From Gemmatimonadota bacterium DH-78 (GTDB lineage Bacteria; Gemmatimonadota; Gemmatimonadetes; Longimicrobiales; Gaopeijiaceae), in the NCBI GenBank assembly GCA_038095605.1, contig CP144380.1:576815-640814 (forward strand): a stretch of 64,000 nt of DNA, given 5' to 3'. Shown here piece by piece: positions 41,987 through 50,815 of this stretch. Position numbers and translations under genes: made by a program. Numbering within the stretch: position 1 is the first letter of the stretch; every line of letters begins with the position of its first letter. A model generated the notes under the pieces. That model was not told the origin of the DNA. It did not search any database and saw nothing but the letters and a program-made list of their open reading frames with translations.

Positions 41987-43880
41987 GCCGATCCTCGTCG
42001 CCCTCGTCGCCGTCCTCGTCGCCCTCGATCTCGAAGTCGACCTCGACCTCGTCGTCGAGCGCCTCGTCCACGGCATCGGCCGCCTCGTCGAGCGCATCGT
42101 CGACCGCCTGCGTGACATCGTCCACGGCTTCGTCGGCGCGGTTCACCGCATCGTCGAGCTCGGTCTTCATGTCGTGCGCCAGCGACTCCAGGTCGTCGGC
42201 CACGCGATCGGCTTCGGCCGACATCGCCTCGGCGGCCGCATCGACGGTGTCGGCCGCGTGGTCCATCGCCTCCGACGCGGTGCGACCCGCAGCGGCCGCG
42301 CTGGCCTCCATCTCGCTCCACAGGCCGTCGTCGTCCGTGCCGGTCGACGCGGTGCGCGGACGGCGCCCGCCCCAGCCTCCGAAGAGGTCGTCGTCGAAGA
42401 ACTCCGGCTTGCGGCCCGCGCGGGTCAGCAGCACCGATCCGAAGCCGAGAAGGCCGACCACCGCCGTGAGCACCACGGCCGAGGTGCGCAGAACCATCTC
42501 CAGCGCCCCGGTCCAGGGGAACACGCTCACCAGTTCGGCGGCGATCGAGGGCGCGGACATCGCCAGCGCACCGCCGGCCACCAGGGTGACCGGGTTCGTC
42601 AGGCGCACCCACCCGAGATAGGGCAGGTCCTGGCGCGACACCCAGATCCCGATGTTGCGGAAGACCGCCAGGAATCCGAGCCCCACCCCGAGTACGACCG
42701 CGACGGGGAAGAGCGGAATCCAGAGGATCAGCGCCGGGATGCCCACGATCGAAATGGCCAGGGCCACGATCCCGAGCACGAAAGCGGGCAGGATCAGGAA
42801 GGCCCCGGCCGTACCCACCATCAGCGACCGGGTGGGCGTGCGGCGGGCCGTCTCGGCGACCGCGTCGAGGTTGGGGCCGGCGAAGTGTACGACCACGGCG
42901 CCGATCAGCCCGACCACGATCACCGAGAAGAAGTGCGACAGGGCGCCGCCGATGCCGCCGAATACCCGGCCGAAGGCCGATTCGTCGCGGCGATCGCGCT
43001 GTCCGTCGCGGGCGGCCGCCCGAATCTCGGACCGGATCTCCGATCGGAGTTCGTCGCGGATGCGCCGCTCCATCTCGACGTCGCTGCTCTCGATCCGGAT
43101 CACCTCGCCCTCGAGGCGACCGCCGCCGTCGACCAGCGCCCCGTCCGCGATGCGCACGTCGCCGTCGATGCGGGCCCCGTCGCGCAGGCGCAGGTCGCCG
43201 TCGACCACCACCACGTCGCCGCGCACGTGGCCGGCCACCTCGAGGTCGCCGTCGAGCACGAGCACGCTGCCCTCGACCGTCTCGTCGCGCCCGATCACCA
43301 GCTCCTCGCCCACGCTCAGGCGCAGGTCGTCGAGATCGACCTCGTCGAGCGCCTCGGCCAGACCGGCCAGCGCGTCCGTGCGGTCGAGCAGCGACACCAG
43401 GGTGCGCAGGGTGACCGAGGCGTCGGCCGGAGCCGAGGCCCGCCTCTCTTCGGAGAGGGCGGCGGCGGTGGTGCCGAAGGCCGCCTCGAGCGCTTCGTCG
43501 ATGCGGAGCGCGACCTCGGCGGCTTCCGACTCCAGCGACTCGGGCGGTGCCCACTCCACGAGCGCCGTGGCGAGCGGCGCCTCGTCGAGCGCGACCGCGA
43601 AGCCCAGCAGGCTCCGCCACGCCTCGTCGAGCGGTCCGTCGCTCTCGAAGGCCCCGACGACCTCGCCGTCGATGGACACGATCCCGTCGTCGAGCTCGAT
43701 GAAGAGTCCCTCGCCGCGATCGAACTCGAGGGTGAGCGACGAGGCGTCGCTCCCGACCGAGACCGACTTCGACACGATCTCGCGAGGGGACTGAGCCGCG
43801 CCGGGAAGGGCGCCGCCCAGGGTCGCGAGTCCCGCGGCAACGAAAGCGAGGCCGCGGAAGGAGTCAGCGAGAGTGTGCAT
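41976..43880 (-). CDS. Polymer-forming (bactofilin-like) envelope protein with TM domain and acidic tail
   Basis: 634 aa. Signal peptide (LAFVAAGLATLGGALPGAAQ). A region with regular V/G/D repeats (EGSVLVLDGDLEVAGHVRGD, VVVVDGDLRLRDGARIDGDV) is a bactofilin/polymer-forming β-helix. A basic linker, then three to four TM segments (SHFFSVIVVGLIGAVVVHF, ILPAFVLGIVALAISIVGIP, LILWIPLFPVAVVLGVGLGF). The tail is acidic and helical (EADRVADDLESLAHDMKTEL, DEAVDDVTQAVDDALDEA). Overlaps the anti-sigma gene by 17 bases. Likely a membrane-linked stress scaffold, target of the ECF regulon. Confidence 0.75.
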   Translation of the reverse strand: MHTLADSFRGLAFVAAGLATLGGALPGAAQSPREIVSKSVSVGSDASSLTLEFDRGEGLFIELDDGIVSIDGEVVGAFESDGPLDEAWRSLLGFAVALDEAPLATALVEWAPPESLESEAAEVALRIDEALEAAFGTTAAALSEERRASAPADASVTLRTLVSLLDRTDALAGLAEALDEVDLDDLRLSVGEELVIGRDETVEGSVLVLDGDLEVAGHVRGDVVVVDGDLRLRDGARIDGDVRIADGALVDGGGRLEGEVIRIESSDVEMERRIRDELRSEIRSEIRAAARDGQRDRRDESAFGRVFGGIGGALSHFFSVIVVGLIGAVVVHFAGPNLDAVAETARRTPTRSLMVGTAGAFLILPAFVLGIVALAISIVGIPALILWIPLFPVAVVLGVGLGFLAVFRNIGIWVSRQDLPYLGWVRLTNPVTLVAGGALAMSAPSIAAELVSVFPWTGALEMVLRTSAVVLTAVVGLLGFGSVLLTRAGRKPEFFDDDLFGGWGGRRPRTASTGTDDDGLWSEMEASAAAAGRTASEAMDHAADTVDAAAEAMSAEADRVADDLESLAHDMKTELDDAVNRADEAVDDVTQAVDDALDEAADAVDEALDDEVEVDFEIEGDEDGDEGDEDRHGR

Positions 43881-44790
43881 AGGGACGATCCGCAGGTTGA
43901 GACGCGATCAGGAAACGGTAGACGACCCACATCGCCGCCAGGATCGATCCCGAGGCGAGGGTGGCGACGCTCGCGGCCACGACCGGCGACGACATCGCCT
44001 CCAGGGCCGAGGCCGCCATCGGTGCGAGACCGGCCGACTGCAGCAATCCATCGGCCCAGCCGCCCACCCCGCTCAACGCGTCGGCCGTCTTGAGCCGCAG
44101 GAAGGCGAGCAGGTTGCCGACGGTCACGAGCGGGCTGGCGAAAACCGCGCGGAACACCAGCATCGTGACGATGGCCGGCACCGTGGAGAGCCCGAAGGCC
44201 ACCGCCCAGCCCTGACGGCTGGAGGGCAGGTGCTCACGGATCCAGGCGGCCACGTGCCCCGACCGGGTGGTCGGCGCCATGGCCACTTTCGTGAGCTGCT
44301 CCACCCGCCAGGTGGCCATCACCTGCTCGGTGAAGTACGGCGTCGGCTCGACGTGGGCGAGGTCGTCCAGCGCGAGCGAGAGGCTGCGGAAGGCGGCAAG
44401 CTCATCCCGGCAGACGGCGCAGCCGTCGAGGTGCGCATCGATCCGGGCCGACACGCGGGCCGCGAGGCGCCCCTCCAGGTGATCCTGCAGCACTCCGGAG
44501 TCCACATGACCCTCGGTGTGCGCGTCGAAGAGGCGGCGTCGCGCCGCGCTCCCCTCCACCGTCGGCGCGGATTCGAGGATCCGGTGCCGGAAGGTGGGGG
44601 AGGGGGTGAGGACGGGCAGCTCCTGCAGGTCGTCGAAGAGGGCCTCCCAGGCCTCCACCTCCGAACGACAGCGGGCACACCCGTCCAGATGAGCACGGGC
44701 GGACACGGCCTCCTCGGCGGGAAGAATCCCGTCGAGAAGCGCCTGCATCCGCTCGGCGCTCAGGTGCTGGTCGGGGGCGAAGGTGCTCAC
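43864..44790 (-). CDS. Anti-sigma factor with two zinc-finger (ZAS) domains
   Basis: 308 aa. Two HxxxCxxC zinc anti-sigma motifs: HLDGCARCRSEV (~residue 35) and HLDGCAVCRDEL (~residue 121), preceded by typical helices. TM segments near residues 196-216 and 272-292 anchor it (AFGLSTVPAIVTMLVFRAVF, ASVATLASGSILAAMWVVYR). Zinc-linked anti-sigma factors bind and hold ECF sigma factors until a signal arrives. The duplicated ZAS is less common than one. Upstream: the sigma gene; downstream: envelope proteins overlapping by 17 bases. Confidence 0.85.
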   Translation of the reverse strand: MSTFAPDQHLSAERMQALLDGILPAEEAVSARAHLDGCARCRSEVEAWEALFDDLQELPVLTPSPTFRHRILESAPTVEGSAARRRLFDAHTEGHVDSGVLQDHLEGRLAARVSARIDAHLDGCAVCRDELAAFRSLSLALDDLAHVEPTPYFTEQVMATWRVEQLTKVAMAPTTRSGHVAAWIREHLPSSRQGWAVAFGLSTVPAIVTMLVFRAVFASPLVTVGNLLAFLRLKTADALSGVGGWADGLLQSAGLAPMAASALEAMSSPVVAASVATLASGSILAAMWVVYRFLIASQPADRPYAHSR

Positions 44791-44878
44791 GAGTGTCCTC
44801 TGAAAAGGGGTCCGGCCACCGCTTCCACTACGGAAATCGGGAGGTCCGAGTTTCGAATCACCGCGTCGCGCCGGGCCG

Positions 44879-45553
44879 TCATGGCGCGAGGTGGGCCAGG
44901 GCGTCCTTCAGCTCGTTCCGGGCGCGGTGGATGTAGGTCTTCACGGTGCCCAGCGGCAGTTCGAGGGTGTCGGCGATCTCGTCGTAGCTGTAGCCCTCGA
45001 CGTGCCGCAGCAGGATCACGGTGCGGTACTCCGGCCGCAGTCCCCCGATGGCCACCTCGATCTCCGCCGCCAGTTCGCGGTTCTCCACGAAGGCGTCGGG
45101 CCGCTCGTCCGGATCCTCGATCACGAGCCGGGTGCGCGACTCCTCCTGGGCGTCGGTCGCATGCGGCGATCCGTGGATCGAGATCGTGTCGAGCTTCCGC
45201 TTGCGCAGGTAATCGATCGCGTGGTTGTTCGCGATCTTGAGGATCCAGTTCGAGAACTTGAACGACGGGTTGTACGACCCGATCGCCTTGAAGGCTCGAA
45301 TGAACGCCTCCTGCGCGAGGTCCTCCGCGAGGGAGCGATCTCTCACCATCCGGAAGACGAGAGAGAAGACCGGTCGCTCGTAACGGACCAGCAGTTCACG
45401 ATACGCACTCTCACGACCCTGACCGGCCAGCGAGGCCAGGTCGCGGTCGTCGAGTGCCGAGAGGTCTGAGGCGGACAGAGTTGCCGCTCCCCGGGCGGTG
45501 GTGGTCGCGTGGGGCAGGGATCCGTCGGCCGTGGTCGCGGATGAGTTTGCCAT
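44879..45553 (-). CDS. ECF sigma factor (RpoE-like)
   Basis: 224 aa. Sigma region 2: YRELLVRYERPVFSLVFRMV, EDLAQEAFIRAFKAI and FSNWILKIANNHAIDYLRKRK; region 4: LRPEYRTVILLRHVEGYSYDEIADTLELPLGTVKTY with helix-turn-helix. Drives a small regulon with the anti-sigma factor encoded immediately after (88 bases). Four downstream genes likely belong to its own operon. Divergent from ubiE. Confidence 0.94.
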   Translation of the reverse strand: MANSSATTADGSLPHATTTARGAATLSASDLSALDDRDLASLAGQGRESAYRELLVRYERPVFSLVFRMVRDRSLAEDLAQEAFIRAFKAIGSYNPSFKFSNWILKIANNHAIDYLRKRKLDTISIHGSPHATDAQEESRTRLVIEDPDERPDAFVENRELAAEIEVAIGGLRPEYRTVILLRHVEGYSYDEIADTLELPLGTVKTYIHRARNELKDALAHLAP

Positions 45554-45676
45554 GGCATCGGACCCTACGGGAGGGACTCGTCGCGGGTTTCGCGGGGTGG
45601 AACCCGGCCCGTGACTCGGGTAGGATTGGTCCCTCCGGAGTACGCCGGAAGGTTATTACCCGCCCCGAGAGCTGCA

Positions 45677-46408
45677 ATGCCCACGACGCCCGAGGCCGTC
45701 CCCTCCCGGGGCGAGGATCGCGAGCGACAGGTCCAGACGATCTTCTCCGAGATCGCCCCGCGCTACGATCTGCTGAACCACGTTCTGTCGATGAACATCG
45801 ACCGCGCCTGGCGTCGCCGCGCGGTCGACACCCTCGGCTGGACCGATCGACCGGCGGGCACCTACCTCGACGCCTGTGCCGGCACCTTCGACCTCGGGCT
45901 CGAACTCGCCCGCCGCGGCGATTTCAAGGGGCGCGTGGTCGCCTCCGACTTCGCCCGGCCGATGCTCGTGGCGGGGCGCTCGAAGCTCGACGGCGCCGCG
46001 GTGGCGCCCGTGTGCGGCGACTCGCTGCGGCTGCCGTTTCCCGACGACACCTTCGACGGGGCCACGGTCGGCTTCGGCGTGCGCAACCTGTCGGACCTCG
46101 ACGCCGGCTTCCGCGAGTTTCACCGAGTGCTCAAGCCCGGCGCGCGGCTGGTGGTGCTGGAGTTCACGGTGCCGCCCAACCCGATCGTGCGCGCGGGCTA
46201 CATGCTCTACTTCACCCGTATTCTGCCCATCATCGGGCGCATCGTGTCGGGGCACCCGTGGGCCTACACCTACCTGCCCGAGTCGGTGAAGGAGTTTCCG
46301 GGCCCGCAGGAGCTCGCCGGCAAACTCGAGGGCGCGGGGTTCGCCGAGGCGGGGTGGTCGCTCGTCACCTTCGGGATCGCGGCGATCCACTGGGCCCGGA
46401 AGGCGTAG
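45677..46408 (+). CDS. ubiE: Demethylmenaquinone/ubiquinone methyltransferase
   Basis: 243 aa. VQTIFSEIAPRYDLLNHVLS and SMNIDRAWRRRAV are the UbiE/MenG opening. SAM-binding motif I DACAGTFDLGLELARRG; motif post-I ASDFARPM; GFGVRNLSDLDAGFREFHRV is the characteristic block; HPWAYTYLPESVKEFPGP at the end. C-methylates demethylmenaquinone (or the ubiquinone precursor); the organism context favours menaquinone. Its 3' end overlaps the convergent M16 gene by 44 bases. Confidence 0.95.
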   Translation: MPTTPEAVPSRGEDRERQVQTIFSEIAPRYDLLNHVLSMNIDRAWRRRAVDTLGWTDRPAGTYLDACAGTFDLGLELARRGDFKGRVVASDFARPMLVAGRSKLDGAAVAPVCGDSLRLPFPDDTFDGATVGFGVRNLSDLDAGFREFHRVLKPGARLVVLEFTVPPNPIVRAGYMLYFTRILPIIGRIVSGHPWAYTYLPESVKEFPGPQELAGKLEGAGFAEAGWSLVTFGIAAIHWARKA

Positions 46409-47888
46409 GTCCGCCAGCCTCGTCCGGGTCGAGCACCGTCACCGCGCCGAGTCCGAGGGACTCCAGCGCGGCATCGAAGCGCTCCGGATCGCCCACCACC
46501 AGCACGGTCATGCGCGCGGGGTCCAGGTGCGCCGCGAAGACGGCGCGGATCGCCTCGGGGGTGACTGCCTGGATCCCCTCCACGTACCGCTCCAGCCAGT
46601 CGGGCGGGTAGTCGGTGGCGCGGTAGGTCATCTGCCGGGCCACCACCGCGGCCGGCGAGTCGAAGGCGAAGACGAAGCCGTTCACGAACTCGGCCACCCG
46701 GTCGTCCACCTCGGACTGCGCCGGCGGGGTGGTACCCATCTCGGCGAAGGTCTCGAGCATGAGCTGGAGCGCGGCCACCGTGGTGCCCGATCCGGTGCGG
46801 GTGGTGGCGCCCACGAGTCCGTCGTACTCCCGCGGGGTCGTCCACAGCGAGGCCGCCGAGTAGGCGTAGCCGCGCTCGGTGCGGAGTCGCGCCATCAGCC
46901 GGCTCGAGAAGCCGCTGGCCCCGAGGATCGAGTTGCCGATGCGCGAGGCGAACCACTCGGGGTCGACCGACTGCCGCAGATCGGAGGCGTGCGCCGCCAC
47001 GACGGTGCTCTGGTCGAGCGGCTTCGCGATCAGAAACACCCCGGGCGCCTGGCGCACCGTGGGATCGGGGGCGTCGGGAACCGACTCCGTGCAGGCCGGC
47101 ACCTGCTCGATCAGCCTCCGCAGCCGCGGCTCGAGGGTGCCCCAGTCCACGTCGCCGGCCGCGCCGAGCACCAGATTGTCGCGGCAGATGATGCGGCGGT
47201 GCAGCGCGTGCAGCCGGGCGTTGGACAGGTCGTCGGGGGCGAGGTCGTCGGCGGTCATCTCCCATCCGATGGGGTGATCGCCGTACATGAGGCGGTTGAA
47301 CTCGCTGAAGGCCAGTCCGGCCGGATCGTCGGTGCGGCGCCGCACCCCCTCGAGCTGCCGCCCGCGCCACACCTCCACCACGGTGGTGTCGAAACGGGGG
47401 CGGGTGAGCATGGCCCACCACAGCTCGAGGGCGGGGTCGAGGGCGTCGGTCACGATGTTGAGGGACGACGAGATCACCCCCCCGGCGCCACCGAAGCTGG
47501 TCTGCATGGCCAGCGACTCGAGGCGCTCCTCGAGTGCCTGCGGCGGCAGTTCGGTAGTGCCGCCGCTTCGGAGCAGACCCGGAAGCGCGGTGGCGGCCGC
47601 ATAGTTCTCGCGGCCGAAGCGGGCGTAGCCGCCCTCCACCCGGATGAAGAGATCGACGAGGGGCAGGGAGGGGTCTTCGAGCAGAAAGACCGGCACCCCC
47701 AGCACCTCGTGCTCGCTCGGTGCGGGTGGGTCGAACCGCAGCGGCTCGAAGCGAAGCGACTCCACCCGGGCCCGCCCGCTCTCGGCGGGCGCATCCTGCG
47801 CGGACGCGGACGCGGGCAGGAGCAGCGCCCCGGCGAGCAGCGTCGCCCACCCGCGCGCGCGTCGGCGCGCAGCGACCGCGCACCTCAT
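46365..47888 (-). CDS. M16 peptidase-family protein, non-catalytic subunit
   Basis: 507 aa. Signal peptide (ATLLAGALLLPASASAQ). Overall M16B fold is recognisable (YARFGRENYAAATALPGLLR, RRIICRDNLVLGAAGDVD, GFSSRLMARLRTERGYAYSA), but the HxxEH zinc site is replaced by RENYA, so it cannot bind zinc in the usual way. The substrate-binding RGYAY motif is kept. It overlaps the upstream M16 gene by ATGA and should form the heterodimer with it, the PqqL/MPP-type arrangement with one catalytic and one helper subunit. Periplasmic. Confidence 0.9.
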   Translation of the reverse strand: MRCAVAARRRARGWATLLAGALLLPASASAQDAPAESGRARVESLRFEPLRFDPPAPSEHEVLGVPVFLLEDPSLPLVDLFIRVEGGYARFGRENYAAATALPGLLRSGGTTELPPQALEERLESLAMQTSFGGAGGVISSSLNIVTDALDPALELWWAMLTRPRFDTTVVEVWRGRQLEGVRRRTDDPAGLAFSEFNRLMYGDHPIGWEMTADDLAPDDLSNARLHALHRRIICRDNLVLGAAGDVDWGTLEPRLRRLIEQVPACTESVPDAPDPTVRQAPGVFLIAKPLDQSTVVAAHASDLRQSVDPEWFASRIGNSILGASGFSSRLMARLRTERGYAYSAASLWTTPREYDGLVGATTRTGSGTTVAALQLMLETFAEMGTTPPAQSEVDDRVAEFVNGFVFAFDSPAAVVARQMTYRATDYPPDWLERYVEGIQAVTPEAIRAVFAAHLDPARMTVLVVGDPERFDAALESLGLGAVTVLDPDEAGGPTPSGPSGSPRSRR

Positions 47889-49648
47889 CGGAGGGCTCCA
47901 CCGGGACGGCGCTCGCCTGCCGCACCCGTTGACGCGGCGGTCTCCGGCTCGGCCTCCGCGTCGACGTCCGGATCGGGATCCCCCCCGGCCTCCGGCCGCA
48001 CCAGGGTGGCCACCGTCAGGTAGCGGTCCTGGAAGTAGCGCTGCACCACCCGCTGCACGTCCGTCGGCCGCACCTCGGTCATCCGCTCGGCCAACTCGAA
48101 GGTGGTGCGCCATTCGCCGAGCGACGACGCCGACGACGCCAGCTGGAAGGCCAGACCGAGGTTCGAGCGGAGGCGGCGCACCCGGCCGGCCTCGATCTGC
48201 ACCCGCACCCGGTCGACCTCGGCTTCGCTCGGGGGCTCGGCGGCCAACGCGGCCAGCTCTTCGACGATCGCGGCCTCGATCTCCTGCGGTGTATGCGGGT
48301 CGCGCGGGGTGGCCTCGACCATGAAGAGGCGCGGGAAGAGGTCGCCGGGCCCGGCGCTCGCCGCCACCCCGGTGGCCAGGCGGTCGCGCTCCACGATCCG
48401 CCGGTACAACCGCGACGCCCGCCCCCCGGTGAGCAGGCTGGCCAGAACGGCGAGCGCCGGCGCGTCGTCGTCGAGCACCGAGGGCACCTTCCACCCGAAG
48501 CGCACCGCCGGGTTCGCATCGAACTCCACCCGCACCTCGCGTCGACCGCGCTGCTCGGGCTCCCGGGTGGTGATCGGCGGCGGGCGCTCGCCCGGCGCGA
48601 TGTCGCCGAAGTACGACTCCGCCCACCCCGCGAGCTGGTCGGGATCGATGTCGCCGACGATGGCGACCGTGGCGTTGCGGGGTCCGTAGTAGCGCCGATA
48701 GTAGCGGGCCACCTCGTCGCGGCTCGCCGCCTCGAGGTCGGCCATGGTGCCCACCACCGGCTGCCCGTACGGGTGGATCGCGAAGGCCGCGGCCAGGTGC
48801 GTCTCGTAGAGCAGGCCGCCGGGGCTGGTGTCGACCCGCATCCGCCGCTCCTCCACCACCACGTCGCGCTCCGTGTGGAACTCGCGAAACACCGGAGACC
48901 GCATGCGGTCGGACTCCAGCGCGAACCACAGCTCCGTGCGGTTGGCCGGCAGCTCCACGAAGTAGGTGGTGGCCTCCGAGCTCGTGGTGGCGTTCAGCCC
49001 CCGGGCGCCGTTGCGCGACAGGATCCGGTCGAACTCGTTCGGGATCACGTGAACCCGCGCGGAGTCCTCGAACTCCGCGATCCGCGTGCGAAGCCGCGCC
49101 AGGCGCACGGAGTCGGGGGCGAGCGCGGCGAGCTCTGCGCGCACCGAATCGTGTGCGGCGTCCATGCGCTCGAACCAGGCGCGCTCCGCCTCGACGTCGG
49201 TGGTGCCGATGGTGGTGCTGCCCTTGAAGAGCATGTGCTCGAGCAGGTGCGCGATGCCCGTGGTGCCCGGCACCTCGTTCACCCCGCCCACCGCGTACTC
49301 GACCACGAAGGCCACCGTGGGCGCGCCGGGGCGGGGGAGCAGGAGGAACCGCATGCCGTTGTCGAGCACCACCTCGCGCACCGGCAGCTCGAGTCCCGAC
49401 AGCGGGGTCGGCTCCTGGGCCTCGACCGTCGGGGGGACGAGCGCGGCGGCCAACAGGAGCGCGACCGCCGCGACCGATCCCGGGACCCCGAAGCCCCATC
49501 GCCCCCATCGTCCCGGTCGCGCCGGGCGTCCCGGGTGTCCCCATCGTCCCGGTCGTCGCGGTCGCGCCGGGTGTCCCCATCGTCCCGGTCGTCCCGGTGG
49601 CGACGGCGGAGCCGAGGGTCGGACGGATCCAGGGCGGGGGTGGCTCAT
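47885..49648 (-). CDS. M16 zinc metallopeptidase, catalytic subunit
   Basis: 587 aa. Inverted zinc motif HLLEHMLFKGS (HxxEH), with the downstream Glu in VVVEERRMRVD. RGLNATTSSEATTYFVELP and GGRASRLYRRIVERDRLA are family blocks. The first ~50 residues are unusual: three copies of a GRPGRWGHP-type unit before the signal segment SVAAVALLLAAALVP. Starts with an ATG overlapping the mutM stop (ATGA). Degrades peptides in the periplasm together with the next protein. Confidence 0.9.
   Translation of the reverse strand: MSHPRPGSVRPSAPPSPPGRPGRWGHPARPRRPGRWGHPGRPARPGRWGRWGFGVPGSVAAVALLLAAALVPPTVEAQEPTPLSGLELPVREVVLDNGMRFLLLPRPGAPTVAFVVEYAVGGVNEVPGTTGIAHLLEHMLFKGSTTIGTTDVEAERAWFERMDAAHDSVRAELAALAPDSVRLARLRTRIAEFEDSARVHVIPNEFDRILSRNGARGLNATTSSEATTYFVELPANRTELWFALESDRMRSPVFREFHTERDVVVEERRMRVDTSPGGLLYETHLAAAFAIHPYGQPVVGTMADLEAASRDEVARYYRRYYGPRNATVAIVGDIDPDQLAGWAESYFGDIAPGERPPPITTREPEQRGRREVRVEFDANPAVRFGWKVPSVLDDDAPALAVLASLLTGGRASRLYRRIVERDRLATGVAASAGPGDLFPRLFMVEATPRDPHTPQEIEAAIVEELAALAAEPPSEAEVDRVRVQIEAGRVRRLRSNLGLAFQLASSASSLGEWRTTFELAERMTEVRPTDVQRVVQRYFQDRYLTVATLVRPEAGGDPDPDVDAEAEPETAASTGAAGERRPGGALR
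49490..49605 (-). repeat. Tandem repeat encoding GRPGRWGHP units in M16 N-terminus
   Basis: About three imperfect copies of a ~36-base unit containing the core CCCATCGTCCCGG. In the M16 frame it encodes Arg/Pro/Gly/Trp units; in another frame of the same strand it reads collagen-like GTP/GAT triplets. The unit is likely to vary in copy number by slippage. Confidence 0.6.
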
Positions 49649-50469
49649 GGCTCGGGCTGGCAGGAGGGGCACCAGAAGGCCGACCGATTGCCGAACACCG
49701 AGCGGATCACCGGGGTGCCGCAGTGCAGGCAGGGGTCGCCTTCGCGTCCGTATACCTCCAGTCGTCGCACGAAAGTGCCCGGCTCGCCCTCGGCGTTGCG
49801 GTAGTCGCGGATCGTCGTGCCCCCGGCCGCGATCGCCTCGGCGAGCACGTCGCGCACCGCGCCGTGCAGCGCCCGGGCCTCGCGCTCGTCGAGCGACCGC
49901 GCCGGTCGGGCCGGGTGCACCCGGGCCCGGAAGCAGGCCTCGCAGGCGTAGATGTTGCCCACCCCCGCCACGCGGCGCTGGTCGAGCAGCCAGCTGCGCA
50001 GCGGACTCCGCGAGCCCTGCAGCGCCCGGTGCAGCCCCTCGGGGGTGAATCCCTCCTCCAGCGGCTCCGGGCCGATCGACGCACTGCGGGCGCGCCACTC
50101 GTCGGCGGTGAGCGCCTCGACGGTGCCGAAGCGACGCACGTCGTCGAACACGAGGCGGCCCTCGTCGAGCCGGAAGGTGATGGCGGGGTGGGTGGGGCGG
50201 GGCGGGGACCGGTCCGGAAAGCCGAGGGGGGCGAGCCAGCCGGTCATGCCGAGATTGACCGCGATCACCCCGTGGTCGAGGCGCAGCACCACATTCTTGG
50301 CGCGCCGCTCGACCCCCTCGATCCGGCGGCCTCGCACGCGGTCGCGAAACTGCCGCGGCGACTGCCGGAGAATGTCGGACTTGTGCACCCGCGCCTGCAC
50401 GAGGGTGCGTCCGGTCAGCACCGGCCGAAGCCCCCGGACCAGGGTCTCGGCCTCGGGGAGCTCGGGCAT
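49645..50469 (-). CDS. mutM: Formamidopyrimidine-DNA glycosylase
   Basis: 274 aa. Catalytic N-terminus PELPEAETLVRGL (Pro2, Glu3), Lys in RAKNVVLRLDHG, helix-two-turns-helix with GVGNIYACEACF, and the C-terminal zinc finger DPCLHCGTPVIRSVFGNRSAF followed by CPSC. Repairs 8-oxoguanine and FaPy lesions. Start is ATG; after it a 6-base gap to ybjQ. It is the upstream partner of the M16 pair. Confidence 0.97.
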   Translation of the reverse strand: MPELPEAETLVRGLRPVLTGRTLVQARVHKSDILRQSPRQFRDRVRGRRIEGVERRAKNVVLRLDHGVIAVNLGMTGWLAPLGFPDRSPPRPTHPAITFRLDEGRLVFDDVRRFGTVEALTADEWRARSASIGPEPLEEGFTPEGLHRALQGSRSPLRSWLLDQRRVAGVGNIYACEACFRARVHPARPARSLDEREARALHGAVRDVLAEAIAAGGTTIRDYRNAEGEPGTFVRRLEVYGREGDPCLHCGTPVIRSVFGNRSAFWCPSCQPEP

Positions 50470-50475
50470 GGCGGA

Positions 50476-50799
50476 TCAGGGCTCGAGCGTGACCGCCGTG
50501 CCCGCGCAGGTGACCATCATCATGCCGTTGCTGGCACCGAGCACCTCGTAGTCGAGGTCCATCGCGAGCACCGCATCGGCTCCGCGCTCGTGCGCGCGCT
50601 CGGCCATCTCGCGGATCGCCTGCTCGCGCGCGTCGTGCAGCGCCTTCTCGTACGCCGCCGAGCGCCCGCCCACGATGTCGCGCACGGTGGCCAGGAAGTC
50701 CTTCATGATGTTGGCGCCGACGATGGTCTCGCCGGTCACGACGCCGAGGTACTCCTTGATGCGGCGGCCCTCCACGGAGGGCGTGGTGCTGATGATCAT
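50476..50799 (-). CDS. ybjQ: YbjQ family protein (DUF74)
   Basis: 107 aa, the usual length. [40 protein letters not shown] and [15 protein letters not shown] are the family blocks. YbjQ proteins form pentamers proposed to bind metal; their role is not known. Between purD and mutM on the same strand, spacing 16 and 6 bases, so likely one operon. Confidence 0.9.
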   Translation of the reverse strand: MIISTTPSVEGRRIKEYLGVVTGETIVGANIMKDFLATVRDIVGGRSAAYEKALHDAREQAIREMAERAHERGADAVLAMDLDYEVLGASNGMMMVTCAGTAVTLEP

Positions 50800-50815
50800 G
50801 GTTCGGGGACTCCGT

